A stretch of 64,000 nucleotides of DNA from Saccharopolyspora soli. GTDB lineage: Bacteria > Actinomycetota > Actinomycetes > Mycobacteriales > Pseudonocardiaceae. The stretch covers positions 1 to 64,000 of the forward strand of contig NZ_JALBWV010000053.1 of assembly GCF_022678645.1 (NCBI RefSeq). Reading direction: 5' to 3'. Positions 33,024-41,956 of this stretch are shown here, piece after piece. How positions within the stretch are numbered: the stretch's first letter is position 1; the number at the start of each line of letters is the position of its first letter. The translations under genes and the position numbers were made by a program. Under the pieces are notes generated by a model that saw only the letters and a program-made list of their open reading frames with translations, did not search any database and had not been told where the DNA came from.

Positions 33024-34211
33024 TCAGCCCTTGGGCACCCGCAAGATCAAGGCATCACCTTGGCCACCGCCGCCGCACAGGGCCGCCGCACCGACACCGC
33101 CGCCACGACGCCGCAACTCCAACACGAGGTGCAGCGCCAGCCGCGCACCGGACATGCCGATCGGGTGACCGAGCGCGATCGCGCCGCCGTTGACGTTGAC
33201 CTTTTCCTCGTCGATGCCCAGCGCACGGGTGGACACGATGCCCACTGAGGCGAACGCCTCGTTGATCTCCACCAGGTCCAGCTCCGCGACGTCGATCTGC
33301 TCCTTGGCGCAGGCGGCCTTGATCGCGTTGGACGGTTGTTCGTGCAGGCTCGCGTCGGGTCCAGCGACGACGCCGTGCGAACCGATCTCGGCCAGCCAGG
33401 TCAGGCCCAGTTCCTCGGCCTTGGCCTTGCTCATCACCACGACAGCTGCGGCGCCGTCGGAAATCTGCGAGGACGAACCCGCGGTGATCGTGCCGTCCGC
33501 GGCGAAGGCCGGGCGCAGTTTGCCGAGCCCTTCGACCGTGGTGTCAGCGCGGATGCCTTCGTCGGTGTCCGCGATCAACGGGTCGCCCTTGCGCTGCGGC
33601 ACCTCGACCGGGGTGATCTCCTCGGCGAAGATCCCCTTCGCCGAGGCAGCGGCGGCGCGCTGGTGCGAGCGCGCGGCGAAGGCGTCCTGCTCCTCGCGGG
33701 TCACGCCGTGCCGCGCGTTGTGCTTCTCGGTGGACACGCCCATCGCGACCTGGTCGAACGCGCAGAACAGGCCGTCGTGGGCCATGTGGTCGAGCATCTG
33801 CACGTCGCCGTACTTGAACCCTTCCCGCGACCCGGTGAGCAGGTGCGGGGCCTGGGTCATCGACTCCTGCCCACCGGCCACCACGATGTCGAACTCACCG
33901 GCACGGATGAGCTGGTCGGCCAAGGCCACCGCATCCAGCCCGGACAGGCACACCTTGTTGATGGTCAGCGCGGGCACGTCCATCGGGATGCCAGCGGCAA
34001 CGGCTGCCTGCCTGGCCGGGATCTGACCGGCACCTGCGGTCAGCACCTGGCCCATGATCGTGTACTGGACCTGGTCCGGACGCACCCCGGCCCGCTGAAG
34101 TGCGGCCTTGATGGCGATTCCGCCGAGTTGGGCGCCGGAGAAGTCCTTGAGCGAGCCGAGCAGCCGCCCCATCGGAGTGCGCGCTCCCGCCACGATCACA
34201 GACCTAGCCAC
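33024..34211 (-). CDS. Acetyl-CoA C-acetyltransferase (thiolase)
   Basis: The 395-residue thiolase has the acyl-binding cysteine Cys88 in [11 protein letters not shown], the histidine motif [13 protein letters not shown] and the second catalytic cysteine in [12 protein letters not shown]. It either condenses two acetyl-CoA or cleaves acetoacetyl-CoA. The open frame starts upstream, but GGGAGG lies right before two consecutive GTG codons at 34214 and 34211; the second gives the best spacing. It could supply the 3-hydroxybutyrate pathway, whose other genes lie at 47.9-54.5 kb, but it is not adjacent to them. Confidence 0.94.
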   Translation of the reverse strand: MARSVIVAGARTPMGRLLGSLKDFSGAQLGGIAIKAALQRAGVRPDQVQYTIMGQVLTAGAGQIPARQAAVAAGIPMDVPALTINKVCLSGLDAVALADQLIRAGEFDIVVAGGQESMTQAPHLLTGSREGFKYGDVQMLDHMAHDGLFCAFDQVAMGVSTEKHNARHGVTREEQDAFAARSHQRAAAASAKGIFAEEITPVEVPQRKGDPLIADTDEGIRADTTVEGLGKLRPAFAADGTITAGSSSQISDGAAAVVVMSKAKAEELGLTWLAEIGSHGVVAGPDASLHEQPSNAIKAACAKEQIDVAELDLVEINEAFASVGIVSTRALGIDEEKVNVNGGAIALGHPIGMSGARLALHLVLELRRRGGGVGAAALCGGGGQGDALILRVPKG

Positions 34212-34353
34212 CACTACCTCCCGGTCCACGTTCGTCGACCTACCACGTCGTCCACGCGTCGCAGCACCATCATCACCCCGCGAACGCCACCGGACCATAC
34301 CCGCGATGACACCCAGTGCCGCCTGTGACGCGCGCCATAACCCACGGCGCGAA

Positions 34354-34510
34354 TGACAGGAAGGTTCCCTTCCACCGCTACCCAGGCCAAGCGGTGGGTT
34401 CCGTTCCGCGGTGAGGTGACAGGAAGGTTCCCTTCCTCGCAGACCTCCGCCCGCTTGCCCGGTGGGCTGCCGGTTGCTGTCGGGTCGGTCGGTGACAGGA
34501 AGGTTCCCTT
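34354..34510 (-). repeat. 18-bp repeat cluster G (3 copies)
   Basis: Exact reverse-strand copies start at 34354, 34417 and 34493, 63 and 76 bp apart. The last ends eight bases before the stop of the secreted protein gene at 34519. The 307-bp gap to the thiolase start holds nothing else recognisable. Confidence 0.95.
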
Positions 34511-34518
34511 GCTGCGGG

Positions 34519-35526
34519 TCAGCAGTTGCCGGTGCCGGTGGTGGTGTCGCAGAGGGTGGATTCCGCTGCCCAGAAGAGTTCGGTGCGGGCGTTGACGCCT
34601 AGTTCGCGGGACGCTGACACGTCGGTGTCCGCTCCGGAGTCGGCTTTCAGCCAGTAGCGGACCTCGTAGTCGGTGCCGCCTTCGGCGTAGGTGAACACGT
34701 AGAACGGGGCCGGGACCGGTGCGGGGCCGAAGTCGGGCGCGGTCCAGGCGTCCTCGCCTTGCGCGGCGCTCGGATCGACGTAGAGGCAGTCGTATTCGAC
34801 GCTCTCGTAGGTGCAGGTGCGCGGCTCGGCACCGCCGTATCGGGTGACGGTGGCGTTCTCGGTGACGCCTTCGGATTCCAGTCGTTGGTAGATCGCTTCG
34901 CAGGCGCCCGCATCGCAGGCGTGCCAGTCGGACCACGCGGCGCCGCGCGCTTGCGCGACCGACGATCCGTCGTTGACCGCGTCGCAGTACTTGCCGACCA
35001 TGTACGGCGCCATTTTCCGCGCAGCACCGACCGAGTCGATGGCGGTCGCGGCGGTCTCCTGGGCGCCGAGTCCGGCCGAGTCGAGTTGCCAGATGCCGAC
35101 CCCGGGGTTGAAGAACAAGCCTTCGGCGCGTTGTTCCGGGTCTGCGAGCGAGGTTTGGTCGTCGTAGCGGGAGAGGGTCATCGGCGACGGCGCTTGCCCC
35201 GAACCGGCTACTTCGGGCCAGGTCGTGGCGAGGGTCAGGTGGGTGGCGTCGGTTGCGCTGATCGTGCAGTCGGCTTGACCGGCCGCATCGCTGGCCGCCG
35301 AGCGCACCGCGTCGAGCGGTTCGGCTCCGAACACCAGCGGTCCGGGCAGCACCCAGGCCCGATCTCGACGCATTTGGTCTGCACGCGGGTTTTCGCCGCT
35401 CCCGCCGCTGACCACACCGTCGCCGCCTGCGGCCAGCGCGTCGGGCATGCCGAGTCCGGCGGTGAATCCCAGCGAAGCGATCAAGGCTACGAAGTTGCGG
35501 ACCGGTCCACGTTGCTTGCTGGCCAT
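34519..35526 (-). CDS. Secreted protein of unknown function, lysozyme-like features
   Basis: The 335-residue product has a Sec signal peptide ([23 protein letters not shown]) and a cysteine-rich mature part with seven cysteines, likely disulfide-bonded. The segment [11 protein letters not shown], then [19 protein letters not shown], resembles the FGPWQID-type loop of lysozyme-like transglycosylases, and the surrounding helices ([20 protein letters not shown]) would fit that fold. No catalytic glutamate can be assigned with confidence. ATG 35526 has GGGAGGGG at a good distance. It is divergent from the epimerase gene. Confidence 0.75.
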   Translation of the reverse strand: MASKQRGPVRNFVALIASLGFTAGLGMPDALAAGGDGVVSGGSGENPRADQMRRDRAWVLPGPLVFGAEPLDAVRSAASDAAGQADCTISATDATHLTLATTWPEVAGSGQAPSPMTLSRYDDQTSLADPEQRAEGLFFNPGVGIWQLDSAGLGAQETAATAIDSVGAARKMAPYMVGKYCDAVNDGSSVAQARGAAWSDWHACDAGACEAIYQRLESEGVTENATVTRYGGAEPRTCTYESVEYDCLYVDPSAAQGEDAWTAPDFGPAPVPAPFYVFTYAEGGTDYEVRYWLKADSGADTDVSASRELGVNARTELFWAAESTLCDTTTGTGNC

Positions 35527-35668
35527 TCTTGCCCCTCCCACGTGAATCAGCCACATGCTGGTGGGTAGCAAGGTCACCTGACTCCGCCTGTTGGGGCAAT
35601 TCGATCTTCGGAGATTTGCCGCTTTTACCAGCATTTTGCGAAGCCGTTCCGCGGGTTAGGCTGCGGCC

Positions 35669-36115
35669 ATGCGAGCGGAACTGAACGGCCTGGTCACGGC
35701 CGTGGATCACGTGGGTATCGCGGTCGCCGATCTGGACGCGGCCATCGCTTTCCAGCGGGATGTCTTCGGTCTGGAAGTCACCCACTCCGAGGTCAACGAG
35801 GAGCAGGGCGTGCGCGAGGCGATGTTGCGTGCTCCCGGTGACGCCACGGGCGCGACGCAGCTCCAACTGCTCGCGCCGCTGCGCGACGATTCGGCCATCG
35901 CGAAGTTCCTGGACCGCAACGGTCCCGGTCTGCAGCAGCTCGCCTTCCGGGTCACCGACATCGAGGCAGCCATGGACGCCGTCCGGGCCAAGGGGCTGCG
36001 GCTGCTCTACGACGAACCGCGTCGCGGCACTGCGAACAGCCGCATCAACTTCGTGCACCCGAAGGACGCTGGCGGCGTGTTGGTCGAGCTGGTCGAGCCC
36101 GCCGACGTCCACTGA
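35669..36115 (+). CDS. mce: Methylmalonyl-CoA epimerase
   Basis: The 148-residue protein is a vicinal-oxygen-chelate fold epimerase of the propionyl-CoA path, interconverting (R)- and (S)-methylmalonyl-CoA. It shows VDHVGIAVADLDAAIAFQRDVFGLEVTHSE at the N-terminus, ATQLQLLAPLRDDSAIAKFLDRNGPGLQQLAFRVTDIEAAM in the middle and NFVHPKDAGGVLVELVEP at the end. The metal ligands His, Gln, His and Glu can be matched to VDHVG, QLQLL, QQLAF/FVHP and VELVEP. The neighbouring mutase genes are not in the window. Confidence 0.93.
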   Translation: MRAELNGLVTAVDHVGIAVADLDAAIAFQRDVFGLEVTHSEVNEEQGVREAMLRAPGDATGATQLQLLAPLRDDSAIAKFLDRNGPGLQQLAFRVTDIEAAMDAVRAKGLRLLYDEPRRGTANSRINFVHPKDAGGVLVELVEPADVH

Positions 36116-36120
36116 GGACA

Positions 36121-36434
36121 GCCTCAGTCGAGGGCGTCAGGTCCAGTCCGCGCAGGCGTTCGGGGTCGGCGAGGATGTTGATCGCGGCCACCTTGCCGCG
36201 CACGATCGTGAATGCCGCAAGCGAGACCGGCTGACCTGCCACGACCGCAAGCGCTCCCGCAGCTCCGTTGACGAGCACCGGCCGAGTGTCCGCTCCGACC
36301 CGTGCGAAGGTCGTCGCCCCGCCCGCCACCGCGTCCGCACCACGCAGCAACTGCCCCGGACGCAGCGCCCCGTTGTTGGCGCGCGCCACGACATCCGGGG
36401 CGAGGACGGCGACGAGCGCTTCCAGGTCGCCACC
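36121..36434 (-). pseudogene. Fragment of an ECF sigma factor SigJ-type gene (SnoaL-like C-terminal domain)
   Basis: The minus-strand frame reads GGDLEALVAVLAPDVVARANNG, then ALRPGQLLRGADAVAGGAT through LAAFTIVRGKVAAINILADPERLRGLDL. This is the SnoaL-like tail of SigJ-type extracytoplasmic sigma factors. The sigma-2 and sigma-4 regions are absent: upstream DNA switches abruptly to the adenosine deaminase fragment. A one-base deletion near 36140 shifts the expected LDLTALD-type end out of frame. Confidence 0.75.
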
Positions 36435-37149
36435 GGTATCCCCGCTGAGGTCGTCTTCGCCGGGCTGGAGCGGGGACGCATCCAGGCGGAATCCGAACAC
36501 GACATCACGATCCGCTGGGTACCGGACTTTCCCGGCGACTTCGGCGTCGCCGCCGGAGAGGCCACGCTGGAGGCGGTGCTGGCATGCGGTCCGGCCAGCG
36601 TCGTGGGTTTCAGCGTCGGCGGCCTCGAAGTCGACCGGGAGCCCTTCAGCGGCATCGTCACCCGCGCCCGAGCCGAAGGACTGCGCAGCTTGCCGCACGC
36701 TGGTGAAACCGGCGGTCCCGACCGCGTGTGGTCGGCGATCCGCGCCCTCGGTGCGGACCGCATCGGCCACGGCGTCGGCAGCATGAGCGATCTCGCCCTG
36801 GTCGACTACCTGCGCGAGCACCAACTCCCGGTGGACGTCTCCCCGACCTCCAACCTGTGCACCCGCTCCGTGCCGGGCCTCGAAGAACACCCGCTGCCCC
36901 GGATGCTCGAACTGGGGCTGCTGGTCACCCTCAACTCCGACGACCCGCCGATGTTCGGCACCGACCTCACCGGCGAATACCGCACCGCCGGTCGGATGGG
37001 GGCTCGACCGAGCCGCCCTGGCGGCCCTGGCCCGCAACGGTGTGCACGCCAGCTTCCTGGAGCCGAAAGCGAAGGCCAGGTTGGTCGCCGACATCGACAA
37101 CACCCTGGCACAGCACGATCCGACTTCGGAGCACGAAGGCAGGCCGTGA
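36433..37149 (+). pseudogene. N-terminally truncated, frameshifted adenosine deaminase
   Basis: From about 36433 the plus strand reads TGIPAEVVFAGLERGRIQAESEHDITIRWVPDFPGDFGV, then LPHAGETGGPDRVWSAIRALGADRIGHGVGS and PVDVSPTSNLCT, with the metal-site TLNSDDPPMFGTDL. This is the C-terminal two-thirds of adenosine deaminase. The N-terminal HxH metal site is missing. Near 37000 the frame shifts, and the tail (LDRAALAALARNGVHASFLEPKAK) continues in another frame to the stop at 37149. It cannot make an active enzyme. Confidence 0.85.
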
Positions 37150-37197
37150 CCGTGCAACTGCTGTGCCCTCCACAGTGGACATCCGCGCGTCCCCCAG

Positions 37198-37863
37198 CTA
37201 CACGGCGCTGACCAACGTCGGTGCGCGCAAGTCGGTGTTGTCGATCACGAGGTCAGCTCGCCGCCACGGCGCGCATGCGGCGAAGTAGCGGCGTTGGCCC
37301 TGGACATAGCGGGCAACAGCGGGGTGCTCCGGATCGGACACGCCGCCGTCTCGGGCTGCCATCCGCGCAACGGAAACGCGGAACGGCACCTGCAAGAAGA
37401 TCGACATGTCCCACACATCGGCCAGCTCATCGCGGTGCAAGAAAAGCCCGTCCAGGAGCAGAACCGCGCCAGGCGGGGCATGCCGATGCGGTGGGGACAC
37501 CCGCAGGTCGGTGGCGAGGTCATGGGCTGCGGGCTGGTAGCGGCGTGAGCCGCCAGGGCCCAGCGGGTCCAGCACCCTGCGGCGCAAACTGGCGTAGTCG
37601 TAGCTGTCCAGCCAGAAGCCCTCCGGCGAGTCGCGCCCGCGGCGATGCCGAATCGCGCGGACGTGGTGGAAGTCGTCGGCTGAGACGCGGACGACATCCC
37701 GATTGGCGCGGCGAAGTCGTTCGGCCAGTTCGTCAGCGAACATGCTCTTGCCCGACCCATCGACGCCGTCGACCGCCACGCGGACACAATCCACGCCAAC
37801 GGAGCGGGGAACCCGGAATGCCACTTCGTCGAGCAACTGGCGACGACGAGCGCTCATGGTCAT
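37198..37863 (-). CDS. Uridine-kinase-like P-loop NTPase
   Basis: The 221-residue protein has Walker A GVDGSGKSMFADEL (about residues 30-43), VVRVSADDFHHVRAIRHRRGRDSPEGFWLDSYDYASLRRRVLDPLGPGG with the Asp-rich substrate loop of uridine/phosphoribulokinase-like enzymes, and the Walker B-like AVLLLDGLFLHRDEL. It likely phosphorylates a nucleoside or similar small molecule. The open frame starts upstream at 37926 inside a palindrome; ATG 37863, with GGGGGTG in front, is preferred. Confidence 0.88.
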   Translation of the reverse strand: MTMSARRRQLLDEVAFRVPRSVGVDCVRVAVDGVDGSGKSMFADELAERLRRANRDVVRVSADDFHHVRAIRHRRGRDSPEGFWLDSYDYASLRRRVLDPLGPGGSRRYQPAAHDLATDLRVSPPHRHAPPGAVLLLDGLFLHRDELADVWDMSIFLQVPFRVSVARMAARDGGVSDPEHPAVARYVQGQRRYFAACAPWRRADLVIDNTDLRAPTLVSAV

Positions 37864-37884
37864 TGGAGTCACCCCCGCGCCGAG

Positions 37885-37928
37885 TCGTGAGTGGTAATGG
37901 TCGCAATAGCGGCCATTACCACTCACGA
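37885..37928. terminator. 16-bp perfect inverted repeat behind the acylase gene
   Basis: TCGTGAGTGGTAATGG (37885-37900) and CCATTACCACTCACGA (37913-37928) are perfect inverted repeats around a 12-base loop. It lies 10 bp behind the stop of the acylase gene (minus strand) and also just upstream of the kinase gene. A related half (TTCGTGAGTGG) occurs near 41184. Confidence 0.75.
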
Positions 37929-37938
37929 CGGGTTTTGG

Positions 37939-40329
37939 TTACGCGGGCAGCAGGAGCATTCGGCGTTCGGCGATGCGCTCGACCGCGGCTCGGGTGTAGG
38001 CGAGCGGGAAGTACTCGCCGGTGCGCCACGATTCGGCCAGGTCTCGGTAGTGCGGGTCGTCCGGGTTGCCGGTTTGGCCGGGCGTGTTGACCGCGACCGA
38101 GGAGTCCCAGTCGCCCACGTCTAGGACCATCCGGAACGACGGGCCGTTGGTCTGCCGGAAGTCGCTGGTCCGGTAGGACGACTGGTTCACGGTGTCCGGG
38201 GAGCCGCCGCGCGGCAGCGGTCCCACGTCGAACCGGGCCCGGTCGACCTCGTTGAACGCCCCCGAAGCCGGGTGTTGGAAGAAGCTGTGGTGCAACTGGC
38301 CCCACTTCCAGTTCTGCTCGCCACGTCCCAACAACTCCTGCACCTCGGCGTAAGCCGAGCGCAGCGTGTCGAGCAGCAACTGGTCGCGGGCAGCCGCGTC
38401 CGGCAGCCACCTGCCCGGCTTCTCCAACTCGCCGAGCAGCACCAATGTGTCGGCGTCCTCGATGATTTCCGCAGCCTTCGGGACGGCGGCGCGCACGAAG
38501 CCCGGCCCGAGGTGCTTGGACAGCCACACCTCGAACAACACCGCGGCGTTCGAGTCGGCCGACTCGACGGCATCCCACTCCCGTAACAGCCGCAGCGCGC
38601 GGTGCAGGTCGGACTCGCCGCTGTCCAGGTTGGACAGCAGGGCGATCAACCTTCGGGCCGGGATGGACAGCTGGTCGTTCTGCAACGCCGCCGAGTCGGC
38701 CACGGTGTGCTTGCGCTGCTGCGACAGGACTTCGACGGCCCGCTGGTGCCGGAACGGGTTGGTCCACTCGAAGCCGAGGCCCATGTCCTGATATTCCGGC
38801 GGCAGGTTGAACTGATTCGCGGTGGCGATGAAACCTTCCTCCGGGTTGAACTGGCGGGGCAGGTCGTCACCGGAGTAGAAGCCGTCCCACTCGTAGCGGC
38901 CGTCGCCGGGCACCGGCAGCAGACCGTCGTAGCCGAGCCGCTTGGGTGCCAGGCCGCCGGGCACCCAGCCGATGTTGCCCGCCACGTCGGCGTAGACCTG
39001 GTTCTCGGTCGGCGCGCCCCAGTTGCGCATGGATTCGGTGAACTCGCCGAAGTTGCGGGCCCGCATGTAGGCGACGCTGCCGAAGTACGGCGACATGCCC
39101 GGTTCCAGCCATCCCGTCCGCACCGCGTACGCCAGGTTCCGCTGCTCGTCGACGCGGATGACCGGCCCGTGCCTGGTGAAAGCCAGCTCGACGGTGCGGT
39201 CGGCCTCCCCCAGCACGTGGACCTGCTCGCGCAGGATCGCCATCGACTCCCACCCGTCCTGGTAGCGGTAGCGGGTGCGGTCGGCCGGGTCCAGCTGGTA
39301 GACGTACAGGTCTTCCTGGTCCAGCGGGAAGATCGTGAGCCCGAAGGCGATGGTTCCGTTGTGCCCGATGGAGATGCCCGGCAGAGCTGGCTCACCGGCG
39401 CCGATGACGTCCAGGCCCGGCGTCGACAGGTGCGCGATGTAGCGCAGCGACGGCGCGGAGTAGGCGCGGTGCGGGTCGTTGGCCAGCACGGGCCGCCCGG
39501 TGGCGGTCCGCTGCCCGCTGATCACCCAGTTGTTGCTGCCCTCGGTGGCCGGGTCGCGGACCGCCTTGGTGCGGATCTTGTCGTCGGCGAACTCGACTTC
39601 CTGGGTGGCCAGGTCGAAAACGGCGAGCACGTCATCCGGCATCGCGCACGGGTCGAATCCCTCCGGCACGGTCGTCCGCCGATCTGGCTGCAGGCCCTGC
39701 CGGACGAGGTCGGCGTCCACCCCTGCCGCGCACGCGACCTTGGCGCGACTGACCTCGCTGGTCAGATTGCGGGTCAGGCCGTGGCTGCGGATGCGCACCA
39801 CGTCCGCGGGTTCCCAGCGGGCCGGTGCGTAGCCGAGGATGCCGAACTCCGCGGGCAGCTGTTCAGGGTGTTCGTCGAGCCAGTCCAGATAGGCGTTGAT
39901 CCCGGCGGTGAACTGCGTCGCGATCCGCTGCGAGTCCTCGGAGTAGCGCGCCCACTCGACGTCCATGTCGCCCCGGTAGAGGAACAACCGGGTGGCTCGG
40001 TCCTGCTCGACGTAGTCGGGGCCGAGCACCTCGGCGAGCTGCCCGAGGCCGCGGCGGCGCCACAGGTCGATCTGGAACAGCCGCTCCCGCGCGGCGTTGA
40101 AGCCCTGCGCGAGGAAGACGTCGTCCTCGTTGCGCGCGTAGAGGTGCGGGACGCCGTAGCGGTCCTCGATCAACTCCACGGGGGCCCGCAGGCCCCGCAC
40201 CCGGTAGTTCACGTCGCCGGTGGCCTCGGCATCAGGCGTCGCGGACGCCATCACGCCCGCTCCGGCGATACCTGCCGCTGTTGCGACCAATCCTTGCCGT
40301 CTGGAAAACCGCACCCGCCCAATGCCCAC
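37939..40329 (-). CDS. Secreted penicillin-acylase-family N-terminal-nucleophile hydrolase
   Basis: The roughly 796-residue precursor has a twin-arginine-type signal (FSRRQGLVATAAGIAGAGVMASA) and the alpha-spacer-beta architecture of penicillin/glutaryl/acyl-homoserine-lactone acylases. The nucleophile serine (about residue 265) sits in TEGSNNWVISG, where self-cleavage frees the beta chain; a conserved beta-chain segment is NLAYAVRTGWL. It may cleave amide side chains of quorum signals, cyclic lipopeptides or beta-lactams; the substrate is unknown. GTG 40329 follows GGGAGG; an ATG five codons earlier is possible. The TetR gene lies 93 bp upstream on the same strand. Confidence 0.92.
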   Translation of the reverse strand: MGIGRVRFSRRQGLVATAAGIAGAGVMASATPDAEATGDVNYRVRGLRAPVELIEDRYGVPHLYARNEDDVFLAQGFNAARERLFQIDLWRRRGLGQLAEVLGPDYVEQDRATRLFLYRGDMDVEWARYSEDSQRIATQFTAGINAYLDWLDEHPEQLPAEFGILGYAPARWEPADVVRIRSHGLTRNLTSEVSRAKVACAAGVDADLVRQGLQPDRRTTVPEGFDPCAMPDDVLAVFDLATQEVEFADDKIRTKAVRDPATEGSNNWVISGQRTATGRPVLANDPHRAYSAPSLRYIAHLSTPGLDVIGAGEPALPGISIGHNGTIAFGLTIFPLDQEDLYVYQLDPADRTRYRYQDGWESMAILREQVHVLGEADRTVELAFTRHGPVIRVDEQRNLAYAVRTGWLEPGMSPYFGSVAYMRARNFGEFTESMRNWGAPTENQVYADVAGNIGWVPGGLAPKRLGYDGLLPVPGDGRYEWDGFYSGDDLPRQFNPEEGFIATANQFNLPPEYQDMGLGFEWTNPFRHQRAVEVLSQQRKHTVADSAALQNDQLSIPARRLIALLSNLDSGESDLHRALRLLREWDAVESADSNAAVLFEVWLSKHLGPGFVRAAVPKAAEIIEDADTLVLLGELEKPGRWLPDAAARDQLLLDTLRSAYAEVQELLGRGEQNWKWGQLHHSFFQHPASGAFNEVDRARFDVGPLPRGGSPDTVNQSSYRTSDFRQTNGPSFRMVLDVGDWDSSVAVNTPGQTGNPDDPHYRDLAESWRTGEYFPLAYTRAAVERIAERRMLLLPA

Positions 40330-40422
40330 CACGACCTCCCGCATCGACCGACTGCAGGAGTTTTTAGCGCGCGCAACGATCTTTCACAAGACTGAAGCAG
40401 CTTCGAAACCGCGGCCGGACCG

Positions 40423-41085
40423 TCAGGCTGGCTTGACCTTTCGCGGTTTGCCGACGCCGAGTTCCAGCGCACGGGCGATGAAGCTGATCTCGCGGTCGAG
40501 TTCGTCGTCGTGCGCGCCGTGCCGGGCCACCGAGTGCCGGTGGTTGACCACCCGGGCCAGCAGCAGGGCCGCGGTGTCGATGTCGCTGCTGACCGGCCCC
40601 GGCGGCAGCGCCAGTTCGATCACCAGGCGAATCTGCTCCGCCACCGCGCGGAACCTCCGTTGCAGCGCCTCCCGCACCGCGACGTGCGTGTCGGCCTCCC
40701 GCCACAGCAGGTGGCTGAGCAGCAACGACGACTCCAACCGCGCGTCGAGTTCACCGACCAGCCGACGCAGGCTGCCCGCGACGTCGCCGCGCACGGCGAT
40801 CCGATCGGACGCCACGCGTTCGTCCGGCAGCCCGTCGACCAGCGCGGTCAGCAGGTCCTGCTTGCGCCGGAAGTAGTAGTGGATGAGCCCTTTGGGGACC
40901 TCGGCCCGCTCGGCGATCCGGGAGGTGGGTGTGGCGTTGAAGCCGTGCTCGGCGAAAAGCTCACCGGCCGCGGCCAGGATGCGCTCCCGCGCGGAAGCGC
41001 CCGGATCGCCCGGCTCCGCCTCAACGACCAGTTCCGAAGTGGACAGCCGCTTGCGGGCGCCGCGCTTCCCCGGTGCCTGCGCCAT
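40423..41085 (-). CDS. TetR-family regulator beside the acylase gene
   Basis: The 220-residue protein has a TetR HTH at about residues 33-80 (ERILAAAGELFAEHGFNATPTSRIAERAEVPKGLIHYYFRRKQDLL) after a basic N-terminal arm (KRGARKRLSTSE). ATG 41085 follows GGGAGG; the further-upstream ATG gives no good site. It is the gene directly before the acylase and probably part of the same transcript, so it may control acylase production (inference). Confidence 0.92.
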   Translation of the reverse strand: MAQAPGKRGARKRLSTSELVVEAEPGDPGASARERILAAAGELFAEHGFNATPTSRIAERAEVPKGLIHYYFRRKQDLLTALVDGLPDERVASDRIAVRGDVAGSLRRLVGELDARLESSLLLSHLLWREADTHVAVREALQRRFRAVAEQIRLVIELALPPGPVSSDIDTAALLLARVVNHRHSVARHGAHDDELDREISFIARALELGVGKPRKVKPA

Positions 41086-41320
41086 TGAACCGACCTCCCA
41101 CGTCCGGCCGGTGTGCTCCACCGGGCGAGTTGACCAAAAGCGCGCGGCCCGGACGTTACCGCCGGACCGCGCTCATGTCGCATTCGTGAGTGGTTTTGGT
41201 CGTGTCACCGCTCATGACCGCGGGTGCTCAGACGTCGTCTGGCGCGGACTGCCCGCCGCCGAGGCGGCGTCTGAGGTTCCGCTGGGCGATCTCACCTGCG
41301 CGAACCGACCCGCACACCCG

Positions 41321-41737
41321 TCAGTGCTGGCCAGCCACCCCCCGATGGGCGGCGTTGGCCTCGGGCAACGCGGCGGCACCGGCGACCACGGCCAGCACGC
41401 CCACGACCCACGAGGTCCACGAGGCGCCCATGAGCTCGGTGTAGCCGAGGACCCACGGCGAGATGAACAGCAGCACACCGAGCAGCATGTGGCTGTATTC
41501 GCTGGTCATCGAACCCGGCATGGCCAGCGACCACACGCTCGCGATCACCAGCAGCGCACCCAGCACGATCATCGCCGACATCGCCGCACCATTCGTCGAC
41601 GTCCACAACGTCGCGAGGATCAGGTACGCGCCCAGCACCACAGCAACCCAGTCCTGCCAGCGGATCCACGGTTTCGCAGTCGTACCGCTCGACCTCTCGG
41701 CCACGTCGATCACCTCCACTGAACCCGACTTGAACAC
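41321..41737 (-). CDS. SPW-repeat membrane protein
   Basis: The 138-residue protein has four hydrophobic segments with the two SPW-type repeats: WIRWQDWVAVVLGAYLILATLW and MLLGVLLFISPWVLGYTELMGASWTSWVVGVLAVVAG. Function is unknown; it is a common small inner-membrane protein of actinobacteria. It is followed by 235 bp without a gene, holding the related GTGAGTGG element near 41184, and is divergent from the coiled-coil gene. Confidence 0.9.
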   Translation of the reverse strand: MFKSGSVEVIDVAERSSGTTAKPWIRWQDWVAVVLGAYLILATLWTSTNGAAMSAMIVLGALLVIASVWSLAMPGSMTSEYSHMLLGVLLFISPWVLGYTELMGASWTSWVVGVLAVVAGAAALPEANAAHRGVAGQH

Positions 41738-41956
41738 TTACATGTTCACTCTTGGTTGGCCAGCCGGTCAAGTTTTGGCGCCGAGAACTTCTGTCCGGTC
41801 CGTCACTCTCCTCGTCCAGCTCGTCGCAGCCGCCGACACGCCGGGCGCGGGCGTCCGGCCGCTGTCGATCGGCGACGTTGCCGCAGGTGCGGAAAATCCG
41901 GCGGATACGCGCCACACCTCCCACAACAACGTCGTCTTCCAGGTAGCTTGGTGGTC

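Noticed and set aside
33024-34211. Thiolase as part of the 3-hydroxybutyrate locus
   Set aside because: It is 14 kb from the dehydrogenase with many unrelated genes between, so a functional link can only be guessed.
36045-37157. Single 370-codon minus-strand gene
   Set aside because: Only its last third is meaningful (SigJ-type tail). The rest is antisense to a clear adenosine deaminase fragment.
38602-40395. Long plus-strand open frame opposite the acylase gene
   Set aside because: Shadow of the acylase gene; no domain and atypical composition.
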